NCBI GenBank assembly: GCA_030832135.1
Contig: JAURJS010000074.1
Location: forward strand, 1 to 25,652
Length of the DNA stretch: 25,652 bases
Reading direction: 5' to 3'
Origin: Candidatus Planktophila sp.
GTDB lineage: Bacteria; Actinomycetota; Actinomycetes; Nanopelagicales; Nanopelagicaceae
This document shows positions 16,308 to 25,652 of this stretch, one piece after another (within the stretch, counting starts at the first letter, position 1; every line of letters starts with the position of its first letter). The notes beneath the pieces were generated by a model, which was given only the letters and a program-made list of their open reading frames with translations, was not told where the DNA came from and searched no databases. A program made the translations under genes and the position numbers.

Positions 16308-17327
16308 TTAAGAATATCGCTCTCTATCCAGATAGCGTGCAATATCACCCGTGATTGGGCTCTGAGGTGCGCTTACATTCAGTGTGGTGTGAGACCCCTC
16401 CATCTTCTCAACCGAACGAATGTCTCGACTCACCACCACTACCGGAGATCCATATAACTGCTCACGCTCTTCCGTGAGTTTTTTTCTCTCTCTTCGCCCC
16501 AAGATCTTCGTTGGAGTCAAAAATATGGTCGTTTGCTCTGGATTTGGTTGGCGCATCTGCTCTTCCAGGTATCTAAGGAGTTGAGCGTTCGACCGTTCAT
16601 CGTCAGGGAGAGAAATTATCTTCTGAGCACGAGAATTCAATATCCATGCGTGGAGGAGATCTTCAACTCTCGCTCCCCCACTTACTGCAAGGGAAGTTGT
16701 CCCAAGATCGACCACAATGAAGTCGAAATTATTTGCCTCCTGGGCAAGAAGATTCAAACCTTGAATATCTGTAGATTCACAGAGTGAGAAACCATAGGCA
16801 GTCTGAGATATAGCCCCACGAATGTTATGTATTTGGAAGTGCTGAGCGATTCTCGGGTGAATTCGATTGCCATCAACTAAGAGGAGTGAGTGGCCAGAGC
16901 GAGATAAGTGATCAGCTAGGGCAATTGCAATAGTTGTTGCACCGGTGCGACCACCCAACGAAGAAATCCCAATCACTTTCGCCGATGTGGCTGAAATATG
17001 GCTCTTTGAAGTATTAGCCTCTCGTGCGCGAATGAATTCGGCAAGTTCAAAGTCGCTCTGCGGATCAAAGGTTGATGAGGCAGATAATGGATGTGAACGC
17101 CCACGAAGTTGAATAGAGCGCGCTAATTGCAACCCGCTAATATCGCCAAAATCATCGGATACCAATAAGAGCGCTTGTGGAAAGTCGGATAACTTCTCTT
17201 TCAGGGCAGCGATTGATGTCGCCCTATAAACCACCTCCCATCCCGATCTCTTGAGCGATGCTGCGATAAACCCTTCTTGGCTCATATCTCGAATCGCTGT
17301 AATGACGTGCTTCTCGTCATTAGCCAT
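16308..17327 (-). CDS. TadZ/CpaE-like ParA/MinD-superfamily ATPase with atypical P-loop
   Basis: From the ATG at 17327 it is 339 residues. Residues 1-105 resemble a receiver-like fold without a normal phosphorylation site. The ATPase domain begins KVIGISSLGGRTGATTIAIA: the deviant Walker A normally reads KGGxGKTT, but here the first Lys is Leu and the second is Ala. TadZ/CpaE proteins also replace the second Lys, but usually keep the first. LLLVDGNRIHPRIAQHF and DFIVVDLGTTS follow as in ParA-like proteins. TadZ localises pilus machines at the pole. The start overlaps the SAF-domain gene by eight bases, indicating coupling; the longer frame to 17396 is disfavoured. No secretion ATPase or pilin gene is in view, so a pilus role is inference. 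Confidence 0.72.
   Translation of the reverse strand: MANDEKHVITAIRDMSQEGFIAASLKRSGWEVVYRATSIAALKEKLSDFPQALLLVSDDFGDISGLQLARSIQLRGRSHPLSASSTFDPQSDFELAEFIRAREANTSKSHISATSAKVIGISSLGGRTGATTIAIALADHLSRSGHSLLLVDGNRIHPRIAQHFQIHNIRGAISQTAYGFSLCESTDIQGLNLLAQEANNFDFIVVDLGTTSLAVSGGARVEDLLHAWILNSRAQKIISLPDDERSNAQLLRYLEEQMRQPNPEQTTIFLTPTKILGRRERKKLTEEREQLYGSPVVVVSRDIRSVEKMEGSHTTLNVSAPQSPITGDIARYLDRERYS
16311..16316 (-). promoter_or_regulatory. Putative -10 box of a leaderless promoter (TATTCT)
   Basis: TATTCT lies inside the last codons of the ATPase gene and ends six bases before the ATG at 16304. The following TAAGGC contains the ATPase stop codon. A near-identical CATTCT-TAAGGT precedes the hpf GTG start. 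Confidence 0.4.
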
Positions 17328-17922
17328 TGCTTGAGACCACGACAATTCTTCCCGTAGATGTCGCTTGAAGTAATGCACCCACATCTTCTCTCTCAAGTGT
17401 CACAGTCAACGAAATCTCACCTCCGAAGTTTGCGCTCTTCTGAGTGATCTCTCGAATAAATACTCCTGACAAAATTCGCTCAGGTTCTGGCACTACCTCT
17501 CCATTTCTTGCATCATGAACGTGATATAGCGAAACAACATCACCAGGCGCACTTGATGCCGATATGTCACTAGCGCGTATTGATATGGAGAGACTCTCTG
17601 ATGTCAGCTCTCTAGAATCTTCACTCAGATCGTTTCGATGGAGGAACTCTCCCCCGCCGAGGTTTCTGCGGGTAATCGAGCCGACCACATTCTCACTAGC
17701 GCCGATATATCCACGTGCATCGAGACCTAATGTTGCTTTGGTTAAGAGAAGATCGCTCGATTGGATTTGAACTCCGCGAGGTAGAGCTTCCTTAAGTATC
17801 CAGTACTGGCTACCACTCTGAGAGAGATATGAAATCAGGAAAGAGGCGAGAATGGAGGTGAAGAAGAGCGCACCAGCGATCATGAGGCGCTGTTGAGATT
17901 TCTTTGACTGTAAGTTGGACAT
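17320..17922 (-). CDS. SAF-domain membrane protein, CpaB/RcpC-like
   Basis: The 200-residue protein has a basic start (QSKKSQQRL), one membrane segment at about residues 13-32, and then an extracytoplasmic SAF domain: WILKEALPRGVQIQSSDLLL and ARGYIGASENVVGSITRRNLGGGEFLHRNDL. A beta-rich C-terminal part follows. CpaB/RcpC proteins of Tad pilus systems have this layout and are thought to bind cell-wall glycans. Adjacency and coupling to a TadZ-like ATPase fits that pairing. The family default length is about 230-300, so this is short. TACCTT is six bases before the ATG, with no Shine-Dalgarno. A perfect 16-bp palindrome lies about 50 bases further upstream. Confidence 0.8.
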   Translation of the reverse strand: MSNLQSKKSQQRLMIAGALFFTSILASFLISYLSQSGSQYWILKEALPRGVQIQSSDLLLTKATLGLDARGYIGASENVVGSITRRNLGGGEFLHRNDLSEDSRELTSESLSISIRASDISASSAPGDVVSLYHVHDARNGEVVPEPERILSGVFIREITQKSANFGGEISLTVTLEREDVGALLQATSTGRIVVVSSNG

Positions 17923-17928
17923 GGGCAG

Positions 17929-17934
17929 AAGGTA
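17929..17934 (-). promoter_or_regulatory. Putative -10 box of a leaderless promoter (TACCTT)
   Basis: TACCTT ends six bases before the ATG of the SAF-domain gene. The expected -35 position reads GAAATC, a poor match, so an activator may be needed. Confidence 0.4.
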
Positions 17935-17970
17935 GTTAAAACTCTTCGCCAGATTTCACTCTCTCCACAG

Positions 17971-17986
17971 TCATACCAAGGTATGA
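17971..17986. promoter_or_regulatory. Perfect 16-bp palindrome, candidate operator (TCATACC-AA-GGTATGA)
   Basis: Two 7-bp half-sites are separated by AA in the divergent region between the SAF-domain gene (ATG 17922) and the DUF6459-like gene (ATG 18045). It is 49 bases from the first ATG and 59 from the second, a typical activator or repressor distance for both. No regulator gene is adjacent. Confidence 0.5.
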
Positions 17987-18044
17987 GTGAGATCCAGGGA
18001 AAAGTCCGATGCGGGTAACAGCTTCTCCTTAGAACTATGCCGCC

Positions 18045-18551
18045 ATGAGAACAACTAAAGAACCTGCGCCTATTCGATTGATATCCAGCACGACTGCTCG
18101 CGATCTATGGAGCCATCCCACGCTCAATCTCTATCCGGATGCTTTTGAGGAACGCAAACCCCAAGAAGCTATGCTCTACACAACTCCATCAACCTTTGGT
18201 GAGGTCTTTGAAGAAGACGATCGTCCCATCCCGACTTCTGCAACAGAGTTGCCAGATATTCATCGCTGGACGATGAGCTTTGCAACCAATGTCTTAGAGA
18301 TTCTGGCTGGGCGCAGAACTCCTGCACAACTAGCGACCCGCTGTCACCGAGTAATTTTCCTTCGCCTTACCTCAATGGCAGGAACAACAGATGAGATAGG
18401 TCGAATCAGAAAGATCCACCAAGAGTTTCCATTAGATGGAATATGCGAATCTGTCATTACGGCAAGGTTTGGTGAGCGGATTAGAGCCCTTGTTATTCGG
18501 GCAGAAGGAGTGGATGGCAGATGGCTCTGCACATCGCTACGCCTACTTTAA
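18045..18551 (+). CDS. Conserved actinobacterial protein, DUF6459/Rv3235-like
   Basis: A 168-residue soluble protein with a disordered N-terminus (about 1-70) and a compact C-terminal domain: WTMSFATNVLEILAGRRTPAQLA, RCHRVIFLRLTSM, and a beta-rich end with ESVITARFGERIRALVIRAEGVDGRW. The phrase VLEILAGRRTPAQLA followed by a basic helix and an R.RA..R core recalls the actinobacterial family of Rv3235 (DUF6459), which lies near secA in other genomes. That assignment is from memory and only moderately sure. Function is unknown. It is convergent with secA, with ten bases between stops. AACTAT six bases before the ATG is a weaker version of the leaderless signature. Confidence 0.65.
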   Translation: MRTTKEPAPIRLISSTTARDLWSHPTLNLYPDAFEERKPQEAMLYTTPSTFGEVFEEDDRPIPTSATELPDIHRWTMSFATNVLEILAGRRTPAQLATRCHRVIFLRLTSMAGTTDEIGRIRKIHQEFPLDGICESVITARFGERIRALVIRAEGVDGRWLCTSLRLL

Positions 18552-18561
18552 GGATGAAAAG

Positions 18562-21234
18562 TTAAGCTCCGCCGTGACAGCGCTTATATTTCTTACCTGA
18601 ACCACAAGGACATGGACTATTGCGAGAGACATCTCCTAAGGTAACAACGCCATTCTCATCAGCTGAGGTGTACTTCAGTGGAGCAACCTGAGCTGGCTTC
18701 TCCTGAAGACCCTTTGCCTGAATCTGTGATCCTTCGCCTTCGATGGTAATCTCAACGTTAAATACCAAGCTGGCAAGCTCTTCTTTAATTGCTTCCATCA
18801 TTGCGGCAAAGAGTTCATAACCTTCGCGCTGATATTCAACGAGTGGGTCGCGTTGCGCCATAGCGCGAAGACCGATTCCCTCTTGGAGGTAATCCATCTC
18901 GTAGAGATGCTCACGCCAGCGTCGATCGAGAACAGAGAGAAGAACTCTCCGCTCCATCTCGCGCATGACTTCACTGCTCTTCTCGCTCTCACGCTTTGCA
19001 TATGCCTTCTGAGCATCTTCAAGGATGCGTGACTCGAGGAACTCTGCATCCAGTGCACCTGATCCACCGATTTCAGCAAGGAGATCCTCTGCGGTAAATG
19101 AGATTGGATAGACAAGCTTGAGCGCGGTCCAGAGATCTGCCAAGTTCCAATCTTCGCTATATCCCTCTGCAGTTGCAGCGCGAACATAGGCTGAGAGAGT
19201 CTCTGCAACAAAGTCCTGCACCTGATCGCCAAGATCCTTACCTTCAAGAACGAGACGACGCTCGCTATAGATAACAAGGCGCTGGCGATTCATGACATCG
19301 TCATACTTCAAAACATTCTTACGAATCTCAAAGTTCTGCGCTTCAACTTGAGTCTGAGCTGAACGAATCGCATTGGAGACCATCTTTGATTCAATCGGTT
19401 CATCTTCTGGAAGTCCTGCGGCAGCTAAGAAGCGCTCAACGAGTGCTGAGTTAAAGCGGCGCATTAATTCATCTTGAAGTGAGAGGTAGAAGCGAGACTC
19501 TCCAGGATCGCCCTGACGACCTGAGCGTCCACGGAGCTGGTTATCAATGCGACGAGATTCATGGCGCTCAGTGCCGAGAACATAGAGTCCACCGAGGCTA
19601 ATAACCTCCTCGTGATCCTTTGCAATTGCAGCCTTCTGCTTCTCAATCTCTGCAGGCCATGCTGCTTCATACTCTGCCGCGTTTTCAACTGGAGAGATTC
19701 CACGACGTTGAAGTTCGAAGTCGGCCATAAATTCTGGGTTACCACCGAGCATAATGTCGGTTCCGCGACCTGCCATATTGGTAGCAACAGTCACAGCGCC
19801 CTTCACACCTGCGCGTGCAACAATCGATGCTTCACGTTCGTGATGCTTTGCATTGAGCACCTCGTGTGGGACTCCAGCTTTCTTCAGCAGGGCGGAAAGC
19901 TCTTCTGATTTCTCAACAGAGACCGTGCCAACAAGAACAGGTTGACCCTTGCGATGACGCTCTGCGATGTCGCGAACAACAGCATGGAATTTTCCAAGCT
20001 CTGACTTGTAGACAAGATCTGCCTGATCAATACGTTGCATCCCACGGTTTGTTGGAATTGGTACCACGCCGAGCTTATAAATCTGGTGGAATTCAGATGC
20101 CTCAGTCATTGCAGTACCGGTCATACCTGAGATCTTGTCGTAGAGACGGAAGTAGTTCTGCAATGTAATTGTTGCAAGAGTCTGGTTCTCGTCCTTGATC
20201 TCAATACGTTCTTTAGCTTCTAGCGCCTGATGTAGACCTTCGCTGTAGCGGCGACCAGCCAACATACGACCGGTGTGCTCATCCACGATGAGAAGTTCAC
20301 CATTCATGACCACATAATCCTTATCGCGCTTAAAGAGCTCTTTCGCACGAACAGCATTATTGAGGTAGCCAATTAACGTTGTATTTGTTGCCTCATAAAG
20401 ATTCTCAATTTCAAGAAGTTGTTCAACCTTTGTCACACCATCTTCGAGGATGCCGATTGTCTTCTTCTTCTCATCTACTTCGTAATGAACATCTCGATCA
20501 AGTTTGGCAGCGATATTTGCAAACTCTACATACCACTTAGTTGCCTTATCAGCAGGCCCACTAATAATCAGCGGGGTGCGAGCTTCATCAATCAAAATGG
20601 AGTCAACTTCATCGACTACACAGAAGAAGTGCTCGCGCTGAACGCAATCCTCGAGCGACCAAGCCATATTGTCGCGAAGATAATCAAAACCAAATTCGTT
20701 ATTTGTTCCATAAGTAATATCTGATGCATATGCTGCTCGTCGTTCTGCCGGCGTCATGCTGTTGAGAATTACGCCAACAGATAATCCTAGGAAACGATGG
20801 ATGCGGCCCATCCATTCGCTATCGCGCTCTGCAAGGTAATCGTTGACGGTGACAACGTGAACACCTTTACCAGCAAGTGCATTGAGATAAGAAGGAAGAG
20901 TTGCAACGAGTGTCTTGCCTTCACCAGTACGCATCTCAGCGATATTTCCCATATGAAGGGCTGCGCCACCCATTAATTGAACGTCATAGTGACGTTGACC
21001 TAATGTGCGCTTTGCTGCCTCTCGGACAACTGCAAATGCCTCTGGAAGGAGATCATCGAGCGTCTCCCCGCCGGCGAGGCGGCTCTTAAATTCATCTGTC
21101 TTTGCGCGAAGAGCATCATCTGAGAGAGGTGCGATTGAGCTCTCAAAGCTATTGACCTTATCGACCACCTTGCTGAGTTCGCGAAGGATCTTGCCTTCGC
21201 CAGCGCGCATGATTCGATCTAGAAGCTTTGACAT
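18562..21234 (-). CDS. secA: Preprotein translocase ATPase SecA
   Basis: It drives unfolded preproteins through SecYEG using ATP. The 890 residues show Walker A MRTGEGKT at about 101-108, [21 protein letters not shown] (DEVD box near 208-211), [34 protein letters not shown] and [14 protein letters not shown] of the second nucleotide-binding fold, and a C-terminal zinc motif [16 protein letters not shown] that binds SecB or ribosomes in other bacteria. The length is normal for SecA1. GGAAAGG seven bases before the ATG supports the start. It follows comF by 26 bases; the hpf gene normally found between them in Actinobacteria is absent. Confidence 0.97.
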   Translation of the reverse strand: MSKLLDRIMRAGEGKILRELSKVVDKVNSFESSIAPLSDDALRAKTDEFKSRLAGGETLDDLLPEAFAVVREAAKRTLGQRHYDVQLMGGAALHMGNIAEMRTGEGKTLVATLPSYLNALAGKGVHVVTVNDYLAERDSEWMGRIHRFLGLSVGVILNSMTPAERRAAYASDITYGTNNEFGFDYLRDNMAWSLEDCVQREHFFCVVDEVDSILIDEARTPLIISGPADKATKWYVEFANIAAKLDRDVHYEVDEKKKTIGILEDGVTKVEQLLEIENLYEATNTTLIGYLNNAVRAKELFKRDKDYVVMNGELLIVDEHTGRMLAGRRYSEGLHQALEAKERIEIKDENQTLATITLQNYFRLYDKISGMTGTAMTEASEFHQIYKLGVVPIPTNRGMQRIDQADLVYKSELGKFHAVVRDIAERHRKGQPVLVGTVSVEKSEELSALLKKAGVPHEVLNAKHHEREASIVARAGVKGAVTVATNMAGRGTDIMLGGNPEFMADFELQRRGISPVENAAEYEAAWPAEIEKQKAAIAKDHEEVISLGGLYVLGTERHESRRIDNQLRGRSGRQGDPGESRFYLSLQDELMRRFNSALVERFLAAAGLPEDEPIESKMVSNAIRSAQTQVEAQNFEIRKNVLKYDDVMNRQRLVIYSERRLVLEGKDLGDQVQDFVAETLSAYVRAATAEGYSEDWNLADLWTALKLVYPISFTAEDLLAEIGGSGALDAEFLESRILEDAQKAYAKRESEKSSEVMREMERRVLLSVLDRRWREHLYEMDYLQEGIGLRAMAQRDPLVEYQREGYELFAAMMEAIKEELASLVFNVEITIEGEGSQIQAKGLQEKPAQVAPLKYTSADENGVVTLGDVSRNSPCPCGSGKKYKRCHGGA

Positions 21235-21260
21235 GGAGCTACCTTTCCCAATGGAGAGCC

Positions 21261-21908
21261 TTATCTTAGTGGTTGGGCAAGAGCGGCTGTTACGGCCCCA
21301 ATTACCTTGATTCCCGCATATCTCAAGGCTCGAGCCGCCTCACAGAGGGTCGCGCCTGTCGTTACAAGGTCATCAATGAGCAGAATATTTCCATGAATCC
21401 CATGCTCCCTCTCTACAACAAAGGCGCCCTCAACATTATTCCAGCGCTCTTGAAGGTCTAATCCACTCTGATCTTTGACGCGACGATTATGGCTAAGAAT
21501 ATTCACTACCGGAATATCACAGGAGCTCGATACCTGCTCTGAGATTTCTACGAGGAACTCTCTGCCTCGTTGGCGGATAGCGCTCTTTTGAGACGGAACT
21601 GGAATGAGAAAATCGATCGTCGTGCGGGTGAGAAATCTCTGTAAGGCATGTGTGAGCGCTTCTGCAACAAGATAATCACATTGACGAATATGGGATTCCT
21701 TAGCTCCCAGAATAATCTTCTGTGCGACGGCAGAGTAAATAACGCTGGAAATTACAGTCAACTCTTTCGAATCTTTTCCAATATTTCTCAGATAATAATG
21801 GGGGTGCCAACTCTTTCTGCATAGAGAGCAGAGAGATAGACCTAATTCACCGCAACCAATACATCGTGAGGGAAAAATTAATTCATTGAGATTTTGAAGT
21901 AGATCCAC
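21261..21908 (-). CDS. comF: ComF-family phosphoribosyltransferase-like protein
   Basis: The 215-residue protein starts with a zinc-ribbon, [15 protein letters not shown] (Cys16, 19, 27, 30), and ends in a type I phosphoribosyltransferase domain with the PRPP loop [21 protein letters not shown]. In competent bacteria ComF assists DNA uptake on the cytoplasmic side; in Actinobacteria it is conserved upstream of hpf-secA, and its role is unclear. GTG is the most likely start. It follows mtrB by only 30 bases, a gap with no room for the lpqB gene that lies there in mycobacteria and Streptomyces. Confidence 0.88.
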   Translation of the reverse strand: MDLLQNLNELIFPSRCIGCGELGLSLCSLCRKSWHPHYYLRNIGKDSKELTVISSVIYSAVAQKIILGAKESHIRQCDYLVAEALTHALQRFLTRTTIDFLIPVPSQKSAIRQRGREFLVEISEQVSSSCDIPVVNILSHNRRVKDQSGLDLQERWNNVEGAFVVEREHGIHGNILLIDDLVTTGATLCEAARALRYAGIKVIGAVTAALAQPLR

Positions 21909-21938
21909 ATAACTATCGTTGCGGAGAATTACCTGAAT

Positions 21939-23507
21939 TTACTGGTAAAAAACTTCTTCGTGGAAATCTTCTGGCATGGGTCTTATAGGACGACTTTGGA
22001 TCGTCTCCCCTGCATTTCGTGGAAGAGTGAGAACAAAGTGTGCGCCTTTTCCTGGCCTTCCCCATGCATCGAGCTCGCCGTTATGGAGGCGGGCATCTTC
22101 TAGCGCGATGGAGAGTCCTAATCCCGTTCCTCCACGAACACGTGCACGAGATGGGTCTGCACGCCAGAATCGGTCAAAGACTCGAATGAGGGAAGCTTCA
22201 TCAAGACCTGTTCCAAAATCACGAACACCGACGGCAACCTCAGTCTCCGTTGTCTTGATCTGAATCTCGATTCGCGTGCCATCACAGTGATCCAGGGCAT
22301 TTGAAAGAAGGTTACGCATAATACGCTCAACCCTGCGCATATCTGCCTTTACGGGCACAACAGAGTTATCTGATTTGGTGGATACACCTGATGTCTTTTC
22401 ATCACTATCAATGCCGAGATCATGAACTGAACGTTTAATAAGCGATATGAGGTCAAACTCAGTCGGCTCAAGTACTGCAACCTCTGCATCAAATCGACTA
22501 ACCTCGAGGAGGTCCTCTAGCAATCTCTCGAATCGATCAAGTTGTGCGACCAAGAGTTCTGCACTTCTGGCCACAGGGGTCTCGAAAGATGTGCGGTGAT
22601 TAAAGATGACTTCCGATGCCATGCGAAGAGTTGTCAATGGAGTCCGCAATTCATGCGAGACATCAGATACAAAACGCTGCTGAACTCTCGATAAATTCTC
22701 CAGACGTGAAATCTGTTGCTCAATCGAGGCGGCCATATCGTTGAAGGAGTGGCCCAATGTAGCCAGCTCATCCTTAGATGTAATCGGCACACGAAGATCA
22801 AAGTTTCCTTGGGTAAATTGCTTTGCAACAGATGCTGCTTCTCGAACTGGTCTCACGACTTGGCGTGCCACAAGCCAGGTAATAAGTGCAATAAGAAAGA
22901 TCAGCGCAAATCCGGTGAGTAAGAGTGAATTTTGAATCAAATTGAGGGTAGATGCCTGATCAGCCAATGAAAAGACGACATACATTTCATATCGTCCGCC
23001 ACCTGGAATATCAATTCGATTCCCAACGAAGAGCGAATCTGCGCTTCTCGCTGATGAATACCTTAGAGTTCCATACTCATATTGCAGATCAGATTCCTTC
23101 AAGATCTTCTCCCGCACACCTTTAGGAATAGATTCTCCCAGCGCCCCGTTTGAAGACATCTCATAGGAGACTTTAGATTTCTTCGTCGTCGGCGTCTTTA
23201 CGATTAAAACCTCGCGGCGCTGGTCGGTTACTTCCTGAGTTGTTGCATCGACAATAATCTCGGCAAGAGTCTTCTTTCGCTCTTCCACCGTCTGACCCTG
23301 TGAGACGAGTAATTGGAACTGAGCATTGAAGAAAGCAAGGCGTGCCTCTGCAATGGAGGAATTGAGATTTACAGAGCGAACGCCATCTGATAGTCGAGAG
23401 TTAAGCGCAGAACCCGTCAGCCACACAACGCCCAGAGAGAGAATGATTGTTGAGGTAACAACCTTGAGGCCAAGGGAACGTTGAAAGGCAAGACGAAGTC
23501 TCGACAT
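21939..23507 (-). CDS. mtrB: Sensor histidine kinase MtrB
   Basis: From ATG 23507 it is 522 residues: TM1 at about 15-35, an extracytoplasmic sensor of about 155 residues, TM2 at about 194-215, HAMP (about 216-268), DHp box FVSDVSHELRTPLTTLRMASE with phospho-accepting His285, and an HATPase domain with MRNLLSNALDHCDG, VRDFGTGLD and RGGTGLGLSIALEDARLHNG. It phosphorylates MtrA and in Actinobacteria controls cell-wall remodelling, osmoprotection and division. The start lies one base after the mtrA stop; an upstream extension of 11 codons would overlap mtrA and lacks family resemblance. The accessory lipoprotein gene lpqB, normally next, is missing. The tail after the kinase core is short and proline-rich. 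Confidence 0.93.
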   Translation of the reverse strand: MSRLRLAFQRSLGLKVVTSTIILSLGVVWLTGSALNSRLSDGVRSVNLNSSIAEARLAFFNAQFQLLVSQGQTVEERKKTLAEIIVDATTQEVTDQRREVLIVKTPTTKKSKVSYEMSSNGALGESIPKGVREKILKESDLQYEYGTLRYSSARSADSLFVGNRIDIPGGGRYEMYVVFSLADQASTLNLIQNSLLLTGFALIFLIALITWLVARQVVRPVREAASVAKQFTQGNFDLRVPITSKDELATLGHSFNDMAASIEQQISRLENLSRVQQRFVSDVSHELRTPLTTLRMASEVIFNHRTSFETPVARSAELLVAQLDRFERLLEDLLEVSRFDAEVAVLEPTEFDLISLIKRSVHDLGIDSDEKTSGVSTKSDNSVVPVKADMRRVERIMRNLLSNALDHCDGTRIEIQIKTTETEVAVGVRDFGTGLDEASLIRVFDRFWRADPSRARVRGGTGLGLSIALEDARLHNGELDAWGRPGKGAHFVLTLPRNAGETIQSRPIRPMPEDFHEEVFYQ

Positions 23508-23508
23508 G

Positions 23509-24189
23509 TTAGACGGCGCCGCCTGCCTTATAGCCCACACCTCGAACGGTCATGACAATCTCTGGATGCTCTGGATCCTGCTCAATCTTTGAACGTAAGC
23601 GCTGGACGTGAACATTGACCAAGCGAGTATCTGTTGAGTGGCGATATCCCCACACCTCACTCAAGAGAGCATCACGTGTGAAGACTCGGCCTGGATCTTT
23701 CGCGAGAGCAACAAGGAGATCGAATTCAAGTCGGGTCAAAGTGATGGTCTTTGAACCTCTATGGACCTCATGCGCTGTCACATCAATAGAGAGATCGCCG
23801 ATGCTGAGAATACCTGTGACATCTGCATTTGTTCGACGTAGGCGGGTACGAATTCGAGCGATGAGTTCTGCCTCATCACGGAAGGGCTTCTGCATGTAAT
23901 CATCGGCGCCAGCTTCAAGTCCTCGAACGATATCGAGAGTCTCACCCTTAGCACTGAGCATCACGATCGGCACAACTGATTCTTTACGAATCAGTGTGCA
24001 GACCTCGATGCCATCTATTCCTGGAAGCATCACATCGAGGAGTACGAGGTCTGGAGGATTATTTCTAAATGCCTCTAGCGCCTCGTCTCCACGATTGACG
24101 AGATCAACATCAAAACCTGAACTTGTAAGAACAATTCCAAGCATTTCTGCAAGATCTAAATCGTCATCGACGACCAGGATTCGTGCCAT
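23509..24189 (-). CDS. mtrA: Response regulator MtrA
   Basis: This is a DNA-binding regulator of 226 residues. The receiver has VVDDD, phospho-acceptor Asp52 in LLDVMLPGIDG, MLSAKGE and MQKPF; the winged-helix domain shows LTRLEFDLLVALAKDPGRVF, EVWGYRHSTDTRLVNVHVQRLRSKIE and VRGVGYKAG, all very close to mycobacterial MtrA. It is the cytoplasmic partner of MtrB and usually an essential regulator of cell-wall hydrolases and replication timing. The ATG directly abuts the sahH stop. GGGAG lies about 12 bases before the ATG, within sahH. In mycobacteria tmk separates sahH and mtrA; here there is no space for it. Confidence 0.95.
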   Translation of the reverse strand: MARILVVDDDLDLAEMLGIVLTSSGFDVDLVNRGDEALEAFRNNPPDLVLLDVMLPGIDGIEVCTLIRKESVVPIVMLSAKGETLDIVRGLEAGADDYMQKPFRDEAELIARIRTRLRRTNADVTGILSIGDLSIDVTAHEVHRGSKTITLTRLEFDLLVALAKDPGRVFTRDALLSEVWGYRHSTDTRLVNVHVQRLRSKIEQDPEHPEIVMTVRGVGYKAGGAV

Positions 24190-25551
<1,362 letters not shown>

Positions 25552-25615
25552 CTACTGTGCTGATCGGCTATGGGATTAGATTACTAGGAGAGAGCGAGAA
25601 AGGCAGAATTAGCGG

Positions 25616-25652
25616 TTAAGCGCGAATAGTGTTGAGAACAGCATCACGGATA
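25616..25652 (-). CDS. Possible 3' end of an upstream gene, cut by window edge
   Basis: On the minus strand, reading in from the right edge, eleven codons (IRDAVLNTIRA) end in TAA at 25616-25618. The helical, basic ending would suit the last residues of a phosphomannomutase-like or other enzyme, but this is too short to identify. The 148 bases between this stop and the sahH ATG hold the sahH promoter and ribosome binding site; I see no known riboswitch there. Confidence 0.3.
   Translation of the reverse strand, partial: IRDAVLNTIRA

Noticed and set aside
17328..17396. 23-codon upstream extension of the TadZ-like ATPase
   Set aside because: It lies wholly within the SAF-domain gene, and the ATG at 17327 gives a typical short coupled overlap.

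Overview
This window is a compact piece of core chromosome from a streamlined Actinobacterium. The evidence is a whiB1-like gene next to pdtaS, the sahH-mtrA-mtrB-comF-secA block, and actinobacterial families of unknown function. Base composition is close to even by eye, coding density is very high, and intergenic gaps are tiny. This fits a small-genome freshwater lineage such as Nanopelagicales (acI). That placement is inference from gene content, not a database result. I see no mobile element, CRISPR array or phage gene.

Layout. (1) 1-5243, minus strand: two tandem paralogous secreted proteins of unknown function, a membrane-anchored protein with a Pro/Ser/Thr-rich linker, an O-antigen-ligase-like membrane protein and a long-type argininosuccinate synthase. 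(2) 5253-9794: a Methyltransf_32-like methyltransferase, divergent to a TerC-family metal transporter, then a two-component system divergent to a small secreted coiled-coil protein. (3) 9795-12601, minus: a short ribosome hibernation factor, a 48-residue membrane protein, and two PLP enzymes of transsulfuration type. (4) 12637-14432: AlkA-type DNA glycosylase, MsrA, tRNA-Arg(CCG) and WhiB1. (5) 14435-18551: PdtaS, a DUF6912-like protein, a TadZ/CpaE-like ATPase with a SAF-domain partner, and a divergent DUF6459-like gene. (6) 18562-25467, minus: secA, comF, mtrB, mtrA and sahH, with a possible fragment of another gene at the right edge.

How the genes work together. Region 6 is the known actinobacterial cell-envelope block, but tmk, lpqB and hpf are missing from their usual places; a short hpf instead lies about 8 kb beyond secA. 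Homocysteine chemistry recurs (SahH, a cystathionine gamma-synthase-like enzyme, a MalY-like lyase). Three sensor kinases, WhiB1 and MsrA suggest investment in signalling and redox control.

The most interesting signals are regulatory. Many genes without a Shine-Dalgarno carry a -10-like TANNNT exactly 6 nt before the start codon, which implies widespread leaderless transcription. There is also an 11-bp-period TTCACA direct repeat beside the response regulator, a perfect 16-bp palindrome between the SAF and DUF6459-like genes, and a dense set of inverted repeats before whiB1. I see no clearly new multi-gene system.
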